Assembly: GCF_002575655.3 (NCBI RefSeq)
Contig: NC_053037.3
Coordinates: 140,069,207-140,133,206 of the forward strand
DNA from: Aegilops tauschii subsp. strangulata
Lineage: Eukaryota; Streptophyta; Magnoliopsida; Poales; Poaceae
Direction: 5' to 3'
DNA length: 64,000 nt
Shown here: positions 1 through 11,700 of the stretch, one piece after another
Layout of the letters: each line of letters begins with the position of its first letter
Numbering within the stretch: position 1 is the first letter of the stretch
Notes under the pieces: generated by a model
What the model was told of the DNA's origin: nothing
Database searches by the model: none
What the model saw: the letters and a program-made list of their open reading frames with translations, nothing else
Position numbers and translations under genes: made by a program

Positions 1-116
1 AATTAGAACAAGGAAACACGATACTGGAGTGACATCAGCATGACGTCCCACGTCCTGGGGATCATATATGGCGCGCGGGTAGCTCGTTAACGACCTTGCC
101 CGCGCCGCCTCCGCTC
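1..116. other. Unidentified flank left of Gypsy element A
   Basis: This short GC-rich stretch precedes the first recognisable LTR. It has no reading frame or repeat that I recognise, and it is too short to place. It is presumably the DNA into which element A inserted, or another transposon running in from the left. Confidence 0.4.
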
Positions 117-593
117 CTAGGGAGTCCTGGATTAGGGGGTCCTCGGGCGTCCGGGTTATGTGATATGGGGCCAGACTGATGGGCCGTGAAGATATAAGGC
201 AGAAGACCTTCCCCCCGTGTCTGGATAGGACTCTCCTATGCGTGGATGGCAAGATTGGTGTTCGGATATGTAATTTCCTTCCTCTGTGAACCGACTCTGT
301 ACAACCCTAGGTCCCTCCGATGTGTATATAAACCGGAGGGTTTAGTCCGTAGAGGCTACCAGAATTTACATAGGCTAGACAGGTAGGGTTTAGCCATTAC
401 GATCTCGAGGTAGATTAACTCTTGTAACCCCTATACTCATGAAAGTCAATCAAGCAGGAAGTAGGGTTTTACCTCCATTAAGAGGGCCCGAACCTTGGTA
501 AACATCGTGCCCCCTTTGTCTCCTGTTACCTTCGATCCTCAGACGCACAGTTCGGGACCCCATACCCGGGATCGGCCGGTTTTGACACCGACA
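117..593 (+). repeat. 5' LTR of element A
   Basis: The LTR is 477 bp and ends GACACCGACA. Its first two bases read CT, where the other copies have TG (TGAGGGAGTCC), so the terminal dinucleotide is probably mutated. A TATA box TATATAAA lies at 325-332, in the same place as in element B. It matches the first 260 or so bases of the 3' copy at 11701 and then the last 30. Confidence 0.85.
325..332 (+). promoter_or_regulatory. TATA box in LTR of element A
   Basis: TATATAAA precedes the conserved ACCGGAGGG segment. The same box occurs at 15852 and 24413 in element B. Transcription would start some 25-35 bases downstream and read gag. Confidence 0.55.
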
Positions 594-594
594 T

Positions 595-616
595 TGGTGC
601 TTTCATTGAGAGTTCC
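595..616 (+). other. Primer binding site of element A
   Basis: The segment starting TGGTGCTTTCATTGAGAG lies one base after the LTR end and is kept almost unchanged in elements B (16133) and C (minus strand, about 37832-37853). The position and the leading TGG fit a tRNA primer site. I could not match it to a particular tRNA. Confidence 0.65.
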
Positions 617-640
617 ATTGTGTCGTCGGCAGAAGGTTCG

Positions 641-1872
641 ATGGCTCGTTCGATCATCAACAATGATGCTGTTTCCGGGGAAACCTTCCTCCCTGGTCAA
701 CCTTTTGTGTTTGGCGGCTTCGCTCTGCGTGCCAACTCAACTGGTCACCTTGAACAGATCGACAGCTACGCCCCTGGTCATCAGATCAGGTTCGGAAGCC
801 TGAATTATGTCGCTGATATCCGAGGAGACTTGATCTTCAAATGTTCTCGGCCCCGACCGCTCCTCATCCACAAGTAGGAAACCTGTCGGATCCACCATCA
901 GGCTCCGTTCAAGAATTAACTGTCATCCCTGCCCTGGCCTTAGATCCAGAGCAGACCACCTCATCCGAAGATGGGAGTTGAAGCCAACCGGAGACCCAGA
1001 GGCAGCCAGGTTATCTGAATTCAAACAGGACTCTTCCTGTCATCGGAAAGCTGAACTCACCTTTGGATGCTAACTCCAAACTCTTGAGGTTTGCGTCCAT
1101 TGAGCACAGTAAGGTGGCGTTCACCATGCCCAGCTCCGCAGGTCCTCGGTTTCCCGTCTAGCCTTCACTCCTAAACAAGGCTCTGGACTTAATGCGATCT
1201 CTCGCCATTACGGAAGTATCACCTCCGAACTACGCCCAGCCCGAACTAGGGGCTGAGAGCGGGGAATTTTGCGTCCCACCCACCACCCACTTAATAGCCA
1301 CTGTCGAGGACTTGACTGACATGCTAGATTACGCCGCTGAAGACATCGACGGTATGGACGACGATGCTAGAGCTGAACTAGGCCAAAACCCACCATTCAC
1401 CGGGCGTGGACGGACACTTCCACTTACGATGTGTATATGGTAGATACACCTAAAAAGAACGACGACGACAGCAGGCAAGACCCGATTGAGGACAAACCTG
1501 TCAAAGCACGATCAAAACACCGATGTCAGCGACGCTGCTCTAAATCACGTCGCGAAAAGGAGAGCAATACCGGCACCGGAGACAATAACACTCCGGATGA
1601 CGCCGAGCACCCCAAAGACCCCGTCGAACCTGCATCCGAGCAGGATGAATGGGAGGAGGGACAAGTCAACCCCGACGAACCTGTCGGGAATGAGGATTCA
1701 GAAGATAGTAACTATCTACCGGTCTCTGAGGAGGATGTCAGCCTCGGCAACGAAGATTTCATCATGCCAGAGGAACCCCTCGAGCAAGAGTGCTTCAAGC
1801 GACAACTAACCGCCACCGCGAGGAGCCTTAAAAAGAAATAGCAACAGCTTCAAGCCAAACAGGATACGCTCA
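641..1872 (+). pseudogene. gag, N-terminal half, element A (broken)
   Basis: The likely start is the ATG at 641, whose product begins MARSIINNDAV and matches the gag start of element B at 16179 (MAPSIVASDAV). The frame runs to a stop at 875-877. Further pieces in other frames cover 1192-1443 and 1431-1841; the last is rich in Asp, Glu and Lys and holds a basic stretch of Lys/Arg, as in the matching part of B (16458-17381). At least two frameshifts or stops and an apparent deletion near 890-1190 break it. The inserted solo LTR at 1873 then separates this half from the capsid part at 4623. The role is the structural protein of the cytoplasmic particle. Confidence 0.75.
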
Positions 1873-4610
1873 TGTAACATCCCAAATTTTCAATTTGGTA
1901 TGTTATACATAGATCATCATTGCATATCATGTTTTATTGCATTTTGACAAATCCTCGATAAATCCTAAGCAACTCAAGGACCCTCGGAGAGAGTTGGGGA
2001 TTTTCTCGAATTTTCATATTTGATTTTTTCATCAAATAATAAGACGAGGATTTTGGTTTTAATTATTTTTCTCTCCGGAAAAATATTTCATTAAACAAAA
2101 TAAATGAGAGGAGAAAATATGACTTCTCCAAAACAATTGAAATACTGGAGGAAAAATGTTAAAATCATTCATTGGAATTTATTTGGATTTTATTTGCAAT
2201 TTTCATTGCATTAAAAATATTGCATGTTTTCAAAAAATTATTTTTTTGTGTCAAAAAAATGTCCACCCTATTCTAGATTTTCTAACTAGACGGGGAAATT
2301 TTATTTTATCTTTTTTGGACTTCTATTTATTTTTCTACGAATATTTTTCCGCGGAACGTATTTAAAAAAAAACTGCGCGCGCCCGCCGGGCCAAGCCCAG
2401 CCGAGGCCCAGCCGCCCGCACCCCGTCTCCTCTCCGCGCACGGGAGCGCCGCCGCCGCTCGCCGAGTCCGGCACCCGCACGCCTCCCCGGCCGCCCCCTC
2501 CTCCAAGCCATCGCCGCCCCCCTCCTATTTATACCGCCGCCCCCCCCCCTCTTCTACTCATCCCGCCGCCGCCGCACTTGCCCGCCCCGCCGCCGCCGGA
2601 GCCGAGCTCGAAGCCGCCGCCGCCGCCGTTTGCCGCCCCTCGCCGCCCCCCCCGAGCACCCCCGCACCCCGCCGCCCCCGCCGCCTCTCGCCGGAGCCGG
2701 CCAAGCCCCGCCGGAGCCCGCCCCCGACGAGGTACCTCGCCGCCGTTCGGTTGCCGGTTTTTGTTTAAAAAAACCGTTTGTTTTAAAAAAAAACCTAGAT
2801 CGTTTTTTTTCGGTTTTGTTATTTTGTGAACGTTCACCGAACCGTTCGTTTTAACGAACGCGTTCGTCGGTTTTTCTCTGTTAACGAACGTCCGTTCTTT
2901 AACCGTTCGTCCATTTTTCTTTTTCGTCGGATTTTTCCGCGATTTTCTCAGATTCGATTTCTGATCGAATCTTCATTTCTGTTTAACTTTTCGCTCGTTT
3001 ATCGGAATCAGGCGATTCAAGCGCCTAGAGTTTCGTCTCGAAATTCTCTTTCCGTTTAACCTACTCAAACAAGTTTTTGCTACTGTAAAATTTGACCTAG
3101 ATCCAGATTAGTAAACGAAGCTTCTTTCTTTCGTAGTTTGACTTTCGTTGCTTCTTTCGAGTTGATTCTTTTTGCAAACCGGAGTTCTTAAGTTGAACTT
3201 TCTGGTTGGATCTTTCATTCGAGTTTTACCTGTGCATTAGATGAGTACTTATTGTTTGCTTGTTTGTTTGCGATAGAGTACCCGGAGTGTGCCGCTTGTT
3301 ACTTCGAATCGCTAGGTTTCGCGGATCATCAGCAAGGCAAGTAACACTTTGATCATACTTTCCATACCCAGTTTTTTTTGCATTAGATCTTTTCCTCAAA
3401 CAATTGCATGATTAGGATCTAATTAAATTGTGGGTTTCTGGGAAGTAGTTGAGGTAGTACCTATTACCTGTTTTCTTATCAAACCCTTGGGAGTTACTTC
3501 TACGTTGCTATTATATTGCCAAGCTATGCTCGTAGACGTGGATTGGGTTTGAGAGATATTCTGACAGATGTGAGATTGTTAATAATGGTTTACTTAAGGT
3601 GGCAACTAAAACTCACATCTGGGTGGATTGAGGCACCTGGAGAATCCAGTGTTGTCTGTTTGTATGAGGACCGCCACCCAGGCTCAAAGGGATCATAAGA
3701 TTATTCATGCTGGAAACTTCCGTGTGCAGCCACAAGCTATTATGGGCTCTAGCATAGTTGAGTAAGTTGTGGGAAACCTTTCCATGATGGGCTAGCAGAT
3801 GTAGGGGATTGTAGGTGTACCGGCCTATCTATCGGTTAAGGGGACCTCTTCGGAAAGACTGTGTCTCGGTCATCCGTTTCTCAAACATCATGTAGTGCAA
3901 GAAATCAAGCGGAAGCGATCGAGTCTTGTGGGGAAAAGTGCGCAAACCTCTGTAGAGTGTACAAACTAATCATGGTTAGCCGTGTCCCCGGTTATGGACA
4001 ATTTGAGTATCTAGTTTTGGATTATCCCGTTGATCTCATCATGTTACTTAATTTAAATTTGATTTGGGTTTAATCACGTTCTTAATTGGGATTGAGATGC
4101 TGTCAACCATCTCAATGTTTCACAACCACCATGATAGTTAAATAAAATTTATTCCTTTGAAGTAGGGAAAAATTGGCTTTTCGCATAAAACTTAACCATA
4201 GAGCTTTCCACCAGCCATATATGCATGTAGTATAGCATTATTATTGTTCATTATTCTCTATGTGCTACTTTGCCAGCATATTCTATGTGCTGACCCGTTT
4301 TCGGGCTGCAACGTTTTATGTTGCAGACTTTTCAGACGACGAGTAAGGTGCCTTAGGTCGTGGTCTTATACTCAGTGATGCCGCTGGAGTTGATGGACTC
4401 ACTTATCTTCCAAGTCTTCCGCTGTTATCGTTTTAGATGGCCTTAAGCCATATTTATCATACTTAATCTCTTTGGAGATATTCGATGTAATAAGTGTGTG
4501 ATTGCTACTCTGTTATAAATCCTCCATTTGTACTGTGCGTGTCAGCATTACTGATCCAGGGATGACACTGGTGCACAGCAGCACAGACCATTTGAGGTCT
4601 GGTCGCTACA
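1873..4610 (+). mobile_element. Probable solo LTR, 2.7 kb, inserted in gag of element A
   Basis: The insertion starts TGTAACATCCC and ends GGTCGCTACA (TG...CA) and is flanked by a perfect 5-bp duplication, GCTCA, at 1868-1872 and 4611-4615. Removing it makes gag of element A continuous. No internal coding region or second copy of its ends is present, so it looks like a single long LTR left after recombination. It contains a C-rich, Pro/Ala-type low-complexity block (about 2380-2740), then T-rich sequence. LTRs with TGT(A)AC...GTCGCTACA ends occur in the Tekay/Del group of Gypsy elements; that placement is inference. The reading frames in the C-rich block are compositional. Confidence 0.75.
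2380..2745. repeat. C-rich low-complexity block inside the solo LTR
   Basis: About 365 bp consist mostly of CCG/GCC/CCC triplets, giving proline/alanine-rich frames on both strands. Upstream and downstream sequence is AT-rich. It resembles the GC-rich 5' leader of a grass gene or LTR, but no conserved domain is seen. Confidence 0.6.
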
Positions 4611-4622
4611 GCTCAATGACAG

Positions 4623-5591
4623 ATGGACGAAGGTCCTGGCTGCCAAGAATACGGCCTCGAGCGCCCAACAAAGAGTTATCTGAAGCGTCGGCTACTACCA
4701 CAATTTGATGACGAGGCCCTTGAGCCAATTCCGTCAAGATATAATCATGCTGACGAACCAGACCGGCCACCAAATGGACGAGACCGATCGGCTGCTTATG
4801 CCGAACACCAGCCCGCACCACCCCGCCGTCGAGGCAAAGAGGTAGCGGCTCCGGGCTACACCTACGACTTACGTCAGGACCTGGACAATAGAGCCGGCCA
4901 GACCAGATCGATCTACGGATCAAGGGGACGTGCTCCAACAAGAGACGACGACCATCAAGCTTGGCGCGATAAGCATAACCAAACTCGGGCTGAAAACCAA
5001 ACACGGATGTCATCCAAACTCCCTCGTGACGTTGCCCGATACAGAGGCGCCGCACACCCCTTGTGCTTTACCGATGAGGTAATGCAGCACCAGTTTCCAG
5101 AAGGGTTTAAACCCGTAAACGTTGAAGCATACGATGGAACAACAGATCCCGCTGTATGGATTGAAGACTTTCTTCTCCACATTCACATGGCTCGCGGCGA
5201 TGATCTCCACGCCATCAAATACCTCCCCCTAAAGCTAAATGGACCAGCACGGCACTGGTTAAACAGCCTCCCGGAGAACTCTATAGGAAGCTGGGAAGAT
5301 TTGGAGGATGCCTTTCGAGACAACTTCCAAGGTACTTATGTCTGGCCACCGGACGCCGATGACCTTAGTCACATAGTCCAGCAACCCGGAGAGTCAACCC
5401 GTAAACTCTGGACTTGGTTCTTAATTAAAAAGAACCAAATCATCGACTGTCCGGACGCCGAAGCCCTAGCGGCCTTTAAACATAGCGTCCGCGACGAATG
5501 GCTCGCCCGACACCTCGGTCAAGAAAAGCCAAAGTCTATGGCAGCTCTTACCGCACTCATGACCCGTTTCTGCGCGAGAGAAGATAGCTAG
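4623..5591 (+). pseudogene. gag capsid region, element A
   Basis: This 322-codon frame carries the Retrotrans_gag-type capsid segment: the DPAVWIEDFLLHIH and ARHWLNSLPENSI stretches and the LARHLGQEKPKSM end are shared with element B. It stops at a TAG (5589-5591) where B reads Trp (SWLAR), so the downstream part, with the zinc-knuckle-like CQIHG motif (about 5820), is cut off and also frameshifted. The true start lay upstream, before the 1873 insertion. Confidence 0.85.
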
Positions 5592-6721
5592 TTAGCTCGT
5601 AGAAGCAACAGTACCAGCGACCCCGGCACCTCCGAGGCCAGGGATGGCAACGGAAGGCCACGACGTAATAAACATAAGCATCGGAACAACAATGAAGAAA
5701 CTGAAGATACAGCGGTCAATGCCGGATTCAGTGGCTCTAAACCCGGTCAGCAGAAGAAGTCGTTCAAAGGAAATAGAGACGGTCCATCTAATTTGGAAAA
5801 AATACTCAACCGGCCTTGCCAGATCCATGGCACCCCGACAAGCCTGCAAATCATTCCAACAGAAACTGTTGGGTCTTTAAACATGCCGGTAAGTTAAATG
5901 CCGAACATAAGGGGAAAGGGCCGCCAAGCGAGGACGATGATGAGCCCCGCCCACCGAACACATGAGGACAGAAGAAATTTCCCCCTGAGGTGAAAACAGT
6001 GAATATGATATATGTCACGTATATCCCCAAAAAGGAGCGCAAGCGCGCAGTAAGGGACGTCTACGCCATAGAGCCCGTCGCCCCAAAATTCAACCAATGG
6101 TCGGCTTGCCCGATCACCTTCGATCGCAGGGACCACCCGACCAGTATCCGTCATGGAGGTTCGGCAGCCCTGGTCCTCGATCCAATCATTGATGAATACC
6201 ATCTCACTCGAGTCCTTATGGACGGCGGCAGCAGTTTTAACCTGGTCTATCAAGACACTGTTCATAAAATGGGTATCGACCCGTCAAGAATCAAGCCTAG
6301 TAACACCACCTTTAAAGGGGTGATACCCGGCGTAGAGGCCCGCTGCACGGATTCATTAACATTGGAAGTAGTCTTCGGCTCGCCGAATAACTTCCAAAGC
6401 GAAGACTTGATCTTCGACATTGTACCCTTTCGCAGTTGTTATCACGCACTGCTCGGACGAACTGCCTTTGCCCGTTTCAACGCAGTCCCGCACTATGCTT
6501 ACTTAAAGCTCAAAATGCCTGGACCACGTGGTGTTATCACAGTCAATGGAAATATGGAGCGCTCCCTCCGTACTGAGGAGCACACCGCGGCCCTCGCAGC
6601 CGAGGTGCAGAGCGGCCTCACCAAGCCGAACACTTCATCGTCCATCAAGACCCTGGACACTGCTAAGCGAGTCTGGCCTACCCTGCAGAATGAAAGCTCG
6701 GTGGATCCAGAGCTAGACTAG
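5592..6721 (+). pseudogene. gag tail and aspartic protease, element A
   Basis: After the stop at 5589 the frame wanders until 5990, where a 243-codon frame holds the retropepsin-like protease. The catalytic site reads Asp-Gly-Gly-Ser (MDGGSS, 6221-6232), followed by the flap-side GCH/SCYHALLGRTAF region. Asp-Gly-Gly in place of Asp-Thr/Ser-Gly is, as far as I know, usual in Tat-type elements. The frame ends at 6721 with no reverse transcriptase beyond it. Its role was cutting the gag polyprotein in the particle. Confidence 0.8.
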
Positions 6722-7964
6722 CAGTTTCGCCTCCGCCGATCGCCCCACACAACCGCGGCATATGTACCGCGTGTGCATAGTTACACACTTAAAATACCTT
6801 GGGCAACGACGGAGGCACACTGCGGACAATGTCTATAGTGCAGCTTGACCCTATTTGACCTTAACTTTTCTTCTTTGATCCTTTTTCCCATACTACAGGT
6901 TCATTAAAAGCTAGCTACCCTACTATTGTGCAAGGGCTCTTTCCGGGCCCCTTTCGTATAAACGACTGTTGACTGCTCCTCTCAAAGGACTTCTTACCAA
7001 GGAGAAATGGTGCAGACGTGCGGCAGGGCATCATTGGGATCTTCAAGACTAAGTTTTCTTTTAGGCCATGTATACAGCTTCCCCTTGTGTACAAATTCTT
7101 GCATGTAAAATAGACTTGACGTTCATGGCATTATTTGTAATAGCATGTCTTAACGTATTAATCAGAGTATAAAGGAAACATTTTATTGCCCCTGTTCGGT
7201 ATTGGTTTATTTTACCATTTGTATTCCCTCCTTGCTTCAGATTGCCAGATATACTTTGGCCCGGCCTAAATGCCGGGGGCTCTATTCGGCGACATATATT
7301 TTCAAAAGTCCGAACACTTTCTAGGGAATAGTTCGGCGTCCCGAATATTGCATTATATGCATCAGCTCCAAATCATGTCTTTGGTCAATAGTTGGGTTGC
7401 CCGGCTCCTATGATTACCACCTTACGTTCCACTCGTTCGGCTAAGGTAGTAAAGGGAGAACTACTGTGATTGTGTTTCTGGTTCGTCCGGTTAAAACACC
7501 TAAGTAGAGAAAGCCGAAAACTAACCGTCATGATATGGCGAGAGCTGGTCGGCGATTCGGCGACTTGCTATAAATCTTTTGCGATTTACTCCGTACTATA
7601 TAAGGGGCTGGCATTCGCTCAGTCATGCGCTTAAGGAATCCTAGTTCGGATGGCCGCATACGCACCAGGGGCTAGTACTTAGCCCCACTGTCAAACTCCT
7701 ATGGCTACGTGAAAGTAGTAAAGCCGCATAGTCTGATTGCCTGGTTCGCTGCGTAGACACCTCCTTCACGGGCCAAGATGTTGGGTTAAGTGTGATCGCG
7801 CGCTATACCGAACACCCCCATAGCATCTACGTGGGGACTGAAGACGACCACTGGCAAACTTTCAGAATTGAAACGGCCGCATAGGAGGAAAATAATTTCA
7901 GATAAAGGCATAATATATTACAAGCCTTGGTTCATAAAACAAAGTCTGGACAGCCCCGCTACAT
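6722..7964 (+). other. Non-coding spacer of element A
   Basis: About 1.2 kb without a meaningful frame. It is similar in order and motifs to 19507-20745 of element B (shared AATAGTTGGGTTGCCCGGCTCC at 7388-7409 and 20176-20197). In a complete Gypsy element the polymerase and integrase would lie in this interval. Confidence 0.65.
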
Positions 7965-10900
7965 TCACTCAAACATAACATCCTTTGGGCATTGGCCCTC
8001 TACTATTCGGGAACCCGCTAGAACTTCCTCAAAGCATCGCTCCGGCTTGCGGTGGTCCTTGCCTTCGGGCGGGCCTTCGGTTGCGACGACGGTGGCCTTC
8101 ATCTTCGCCCAGTGCATCTTGACACGGGCAAAGGCCATCCGCGCACCCTCCATGCGCGCCGAGCGCTTCACAGCTTCAACTCGGGGCAGCGCATCGACGA
8201 GTCGCTTCACCAGGCCGAAGTAGCTGCTCGGAATGGGTTCGGCTGGCCAAAGTCGGACTATGATGTCCTTCATGGCCAAGCCGGACATCCTATGCAGCTC
8301 CGCTAGTTGCTTCATCTGGCTGTTCAACAACACCGGGTGCTCCGGTGCCAGGAACTGTGACCAGAAAAGCTTCTCTGTCGAGCTCCCCTCCTGGGCTCAG
8401 AAGAAATGTGTGGCATCGGAGGCACTCCTCGGAAGATTAGCAAAGGCGTCTGGAGAACTCCACAGTCAAGTGAGCAAGGCATATCTTTGACCCCCAAATA
8501 TACTCTGCAAAAGAAAGGGCTTACGAGCCGCTATCTGTTCGGCCTGCCGGATCTCCTCACGGGCACTCCGGGACTCGGTCCGCACCTCTTTGGCCTCTTG
8601 GAGGGCTTTGGCAAGTTCGGCCGCTTGGTCCATAATCTTCTCCTCCAGGGCTTCACATTTTCCGATGGCGTCCTTCAGCTCTTGCTCCACTTCAGCCACC
8701 CTCTCTTTGTGTTGGCACCGGGCGACCTGTCAGTCTTCAATTCCGCAGCAGCTTTGTCAGCGGCCGCTTCGCTTGCCTTCGCCTCCTCCTTGGCTTGTGT
8801 ATGGGCGCTCTTGAGGGTCTCGACCTCGGCCGTGATACCCGCACCCATAATCAAAGATGTACATGAGTTACACTCTGAATCTGCATATCATTTCAAGACA
8901 TCTGATCAAACTCTTTTCAAATATGCACATACCTTGCGCCTCATCGAACCGCTTGTTAACGCGGTCGATCTCATCATTAGCCAGCTTCAGTCTCCGATTG
9001 AGGTCGAAACTTCAGCGGCCTGGGTGGTTGCCACCAACAGGGAAGCCTGTTATAAAATAGATAAGTACGTCACCTCACCTCTACCGAATACTATGTGATC
9101 CTCTGTTTGGATTTTTTCAAAAACCGGACAAAGTCTCAGGGGCTACTATCTATATACAAGTATATTTCCTTTATATAAAAAGCGTCTAAGAGCATTACGT
9201 CGCATACCCCGGAGCCTGTTAGTAGGCTGGTGAAGGCTTCGTGCAGCCCGCTGTTGGCGGACTGAACCTTCTCAACCACCAAACCCATCAGGGTGCGGTG
9301 TTCCTCCATGATGGAAGCACGTCGTAGTGCTTCCACAAGAGCATTCGGCGCCTCCGGATTAGTGGAGGTCACCACCGGAGCTGATGCCCCCTCTTTCAAA
9401 GGGGGCTGCTCGCCCGATTCCGGAGCTACATGGGTCTCCGGAATGATGTCCGACTGGGGGCCGGACTGGTCAGGGCCCCCGCCGTCGGTCTCCATGGGGG
9501 TCGCACCCCCATGTTTTCGGCAGCCGAGGTATTACCCTCGGGCACCGTTTCGGTAGCCTCGCCCACCCCTCCGCGGCCTGGAGAGGTCCTTCGGGACAAC
9601 ACCTCGGTGTCATCCACGATGATTGGCGGAGAGGCTCGCGGAGGCGTCTCTCTCTCTGCTGCCTCGGGCGATAGAAAACTCCCCTCAGATAGTGAAGGGT
9701 GGGGGAGGTCGCGAGTAGGGCTGAAAGGCATGCGATGTAATATGTTATACTATAACAACATAAAGGGCCGAAGACATACAATAAATCTTTTGATACTTAC
9801 GATGTGGCCAGGGGCTTCACCTTGGGGAGTCTCTCGGGAATGGGTTCGATTTCTGAATCCGAACCATCCGAGAGGGCTATCTTCCCCCTCTTGGACGCCC
9901 CCTCCTCCGGGTCTATGGAGGCCGCCCTTTTCTTCTTCCTCCCCTTGAGAGGGGAGTCACTTTCTGCCTCCTCCTCCTCGTCTTCATCTGCCTCGTGGGA
10001 GGAGGGGACTTCGGTCTCTCCGAACACTGCGTCCGAAGTACCCTTACGGCGGAGGCCGCCCTTGGCCTCCTTGCTCTTCTTCTTGGCCTTCTTCTCCGGC
10101 GCCCGATAAGGCGCCGGAACCAGCATCTTCGTCAGCTGGGGAGTGGCCGGATCTTCAGGCAGCGGTGCCAGACACTTGATCCGCTCCGCCTTCGCTATCC
10201 AGCCCTGAATGTGGAATGGAAAGCTCATTATGCCTAAGAATTTATGGACTGAATGTATGTTCGGGAATAACACACTTACCGGTGTGGCCGGGTTCTCGCT
10301 GTCGAGGCTGATGTCTTCGTTCTTCTTCGGCCATGCTTTCTGGGCGTTGAAAAGTAGCTTCTAGATATCTTCGTGCGTTGTGCCAAAGAAGTACTTCAGG
10401 GTCCGCGGATCTTCCGGATTGGACTCCCACATGTGGGAGGGTCAGAGTTGGCAGGGAAGGATCCGACGAAAGAGCATCACCTGAATCACGTTTGTGAGAC
10501 TGGTGTTCTTTCTTATCATGTTTGTGATGCGCTTTTGTAGCATCAACAACTTCCGCCGTGGATCCCCAGTCCAGACCCTTGTTGGTCCACGACGCGAGCC
10601 GCATAGGGGGCCCGGATCTGAACTCAGGAGCAGCCTCCCACTTGGTGTCACGGGGTTCGATGATATAGACCCACTCCTGCTACCACACCTTGGCGGTCTC
10701 CACAAAGGCCCCTTTAGGCCAAGTGATGTTGGGGAGCTTGCTCACCATGCCGCCGCCGCAGTCCGCGTGCTGCCCATCGACCACCTTCGGCTTCACATTG
10801 AAGACTTTTAGCCATAGGCCGAAGTGTGGGGGGATGCAGAGTAGCGCCTCACACACGACGATGAACGCCGAGATGTGTATGAAAGAGTTTGGGGCTAGAT

Positions 10901-11151
10901 CATGGAAATCTAGCCCATAGTAGAACATGAGGCCGCAGACAAAGGAGTGGAGAGGAATCCCTAGCCCACGGAGGAAGTGAGGGATGAACACAACCCTTTC
11001 GCCGGGGCTCTGGGGTGGGAATGATTTGCTCCTTGGCAGGGAGCCTATGTGTGATGTCCGCAGACAGATATCCCGCCTCCCGGAGCTCCTTGACGTTCTT
11101 CTCCGTGACGGAGGAGGTCTCCCACTTGCCCTTCGAACCAGATCCGGACAT
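7965..11151 (-). pseudogene. Antisense gene of element A, with Transposase_28-like N-terminus and coiled coil
   Basis: It reads right to left from ATG at 11151 (MSGSGSKGKWE). Pieces in order: an N-terminal segment, a block at 10991-10680 (FIPHFLRGLGIPLHSF..., resembling Pfam Transposase_28, 'putative gypsy type transposon'), a Lys/Glu-rich basic-acidic segment (10273-9797), a Ser/Pro-rich part (about 9730-9136), a heptad-like Ala/Glu coiled coil (8699-8466) and a C-terminal block ending KDVMFE (8333-7965). All have counterparts in element B in the same order. Frameshifts occur near 10990 and elsewhere, and some gaps may be introns. The function is unknown; genes in this position in Tat elements are described but uncharacterised. 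Confidence 0.7.
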
Positions 11152-11685
11152 GGCTGGAGAAGTTGGTGGTGGCGGAAAAGATTGAAGCTTGGGCGCTGGA
11201 GCTTGAGGATGGGAAACAGGAGAAGGAAGAAGGCGTGGGGAGAAAAGAGGGATCTTTATCCCCTTATATAAGCAATGAATATTAAACGCCCCCATCCTTA
11301 AAACTCGCCTGTTCCCAAGGGGTTGTGCGAATGGCGCGGTTGGATTACCCAAAACCGTGTTGATGAGGATCCCGCGATAAGCGGACACGATCTCTGTTTT
11401 TACAAGACATGTCAATAGAGGCTGTGTCTCGAAACACGAAGTGGGAGGCGAATAAACGGTTCGAAATGTTAAAGAGGCCAAACGTGACGTTTCGCCGAAA
11501 AGTTGTCAGTTGACAGACATTATTTTTGATTAAGTATCTTGCCTTCGTGGCTGAGGGTTGTGGCTATTATACAGAGCCGAATATAGTTCTTTTATTCAGA
11601 AGATTGCTTTGAAGTATTCAGGAGGAGGAACCTGCCTTGCAATGCCGAAGACAACCCGCATGCCGAATATATCATCATTGAAGAT

Positions 11686-11700
11686 CGGTTCAGGGGCTAA
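11686..11700 (+). other. Polypurine tract of element A
   Basis: CGGTTCAGGGGCTAA directly precedes the 3' LTR. Element B has GAGGTTCAGGGGCTAC at the same place. It would prime plus-strand DNA synthesis. Confidence 0.7.

Noticed and set aside
2529..2854. Proline/alanine-rich and glycine-rich frames on both strands
   Set aside because: They come from the CCG/GCC composition of the solo LTR; no domain, and frames are open on both strands at once.
4606..5055. 149-codon minus-strand frame opposite gag
   Set aside because: Shadow of the gag coding frame with no domain.
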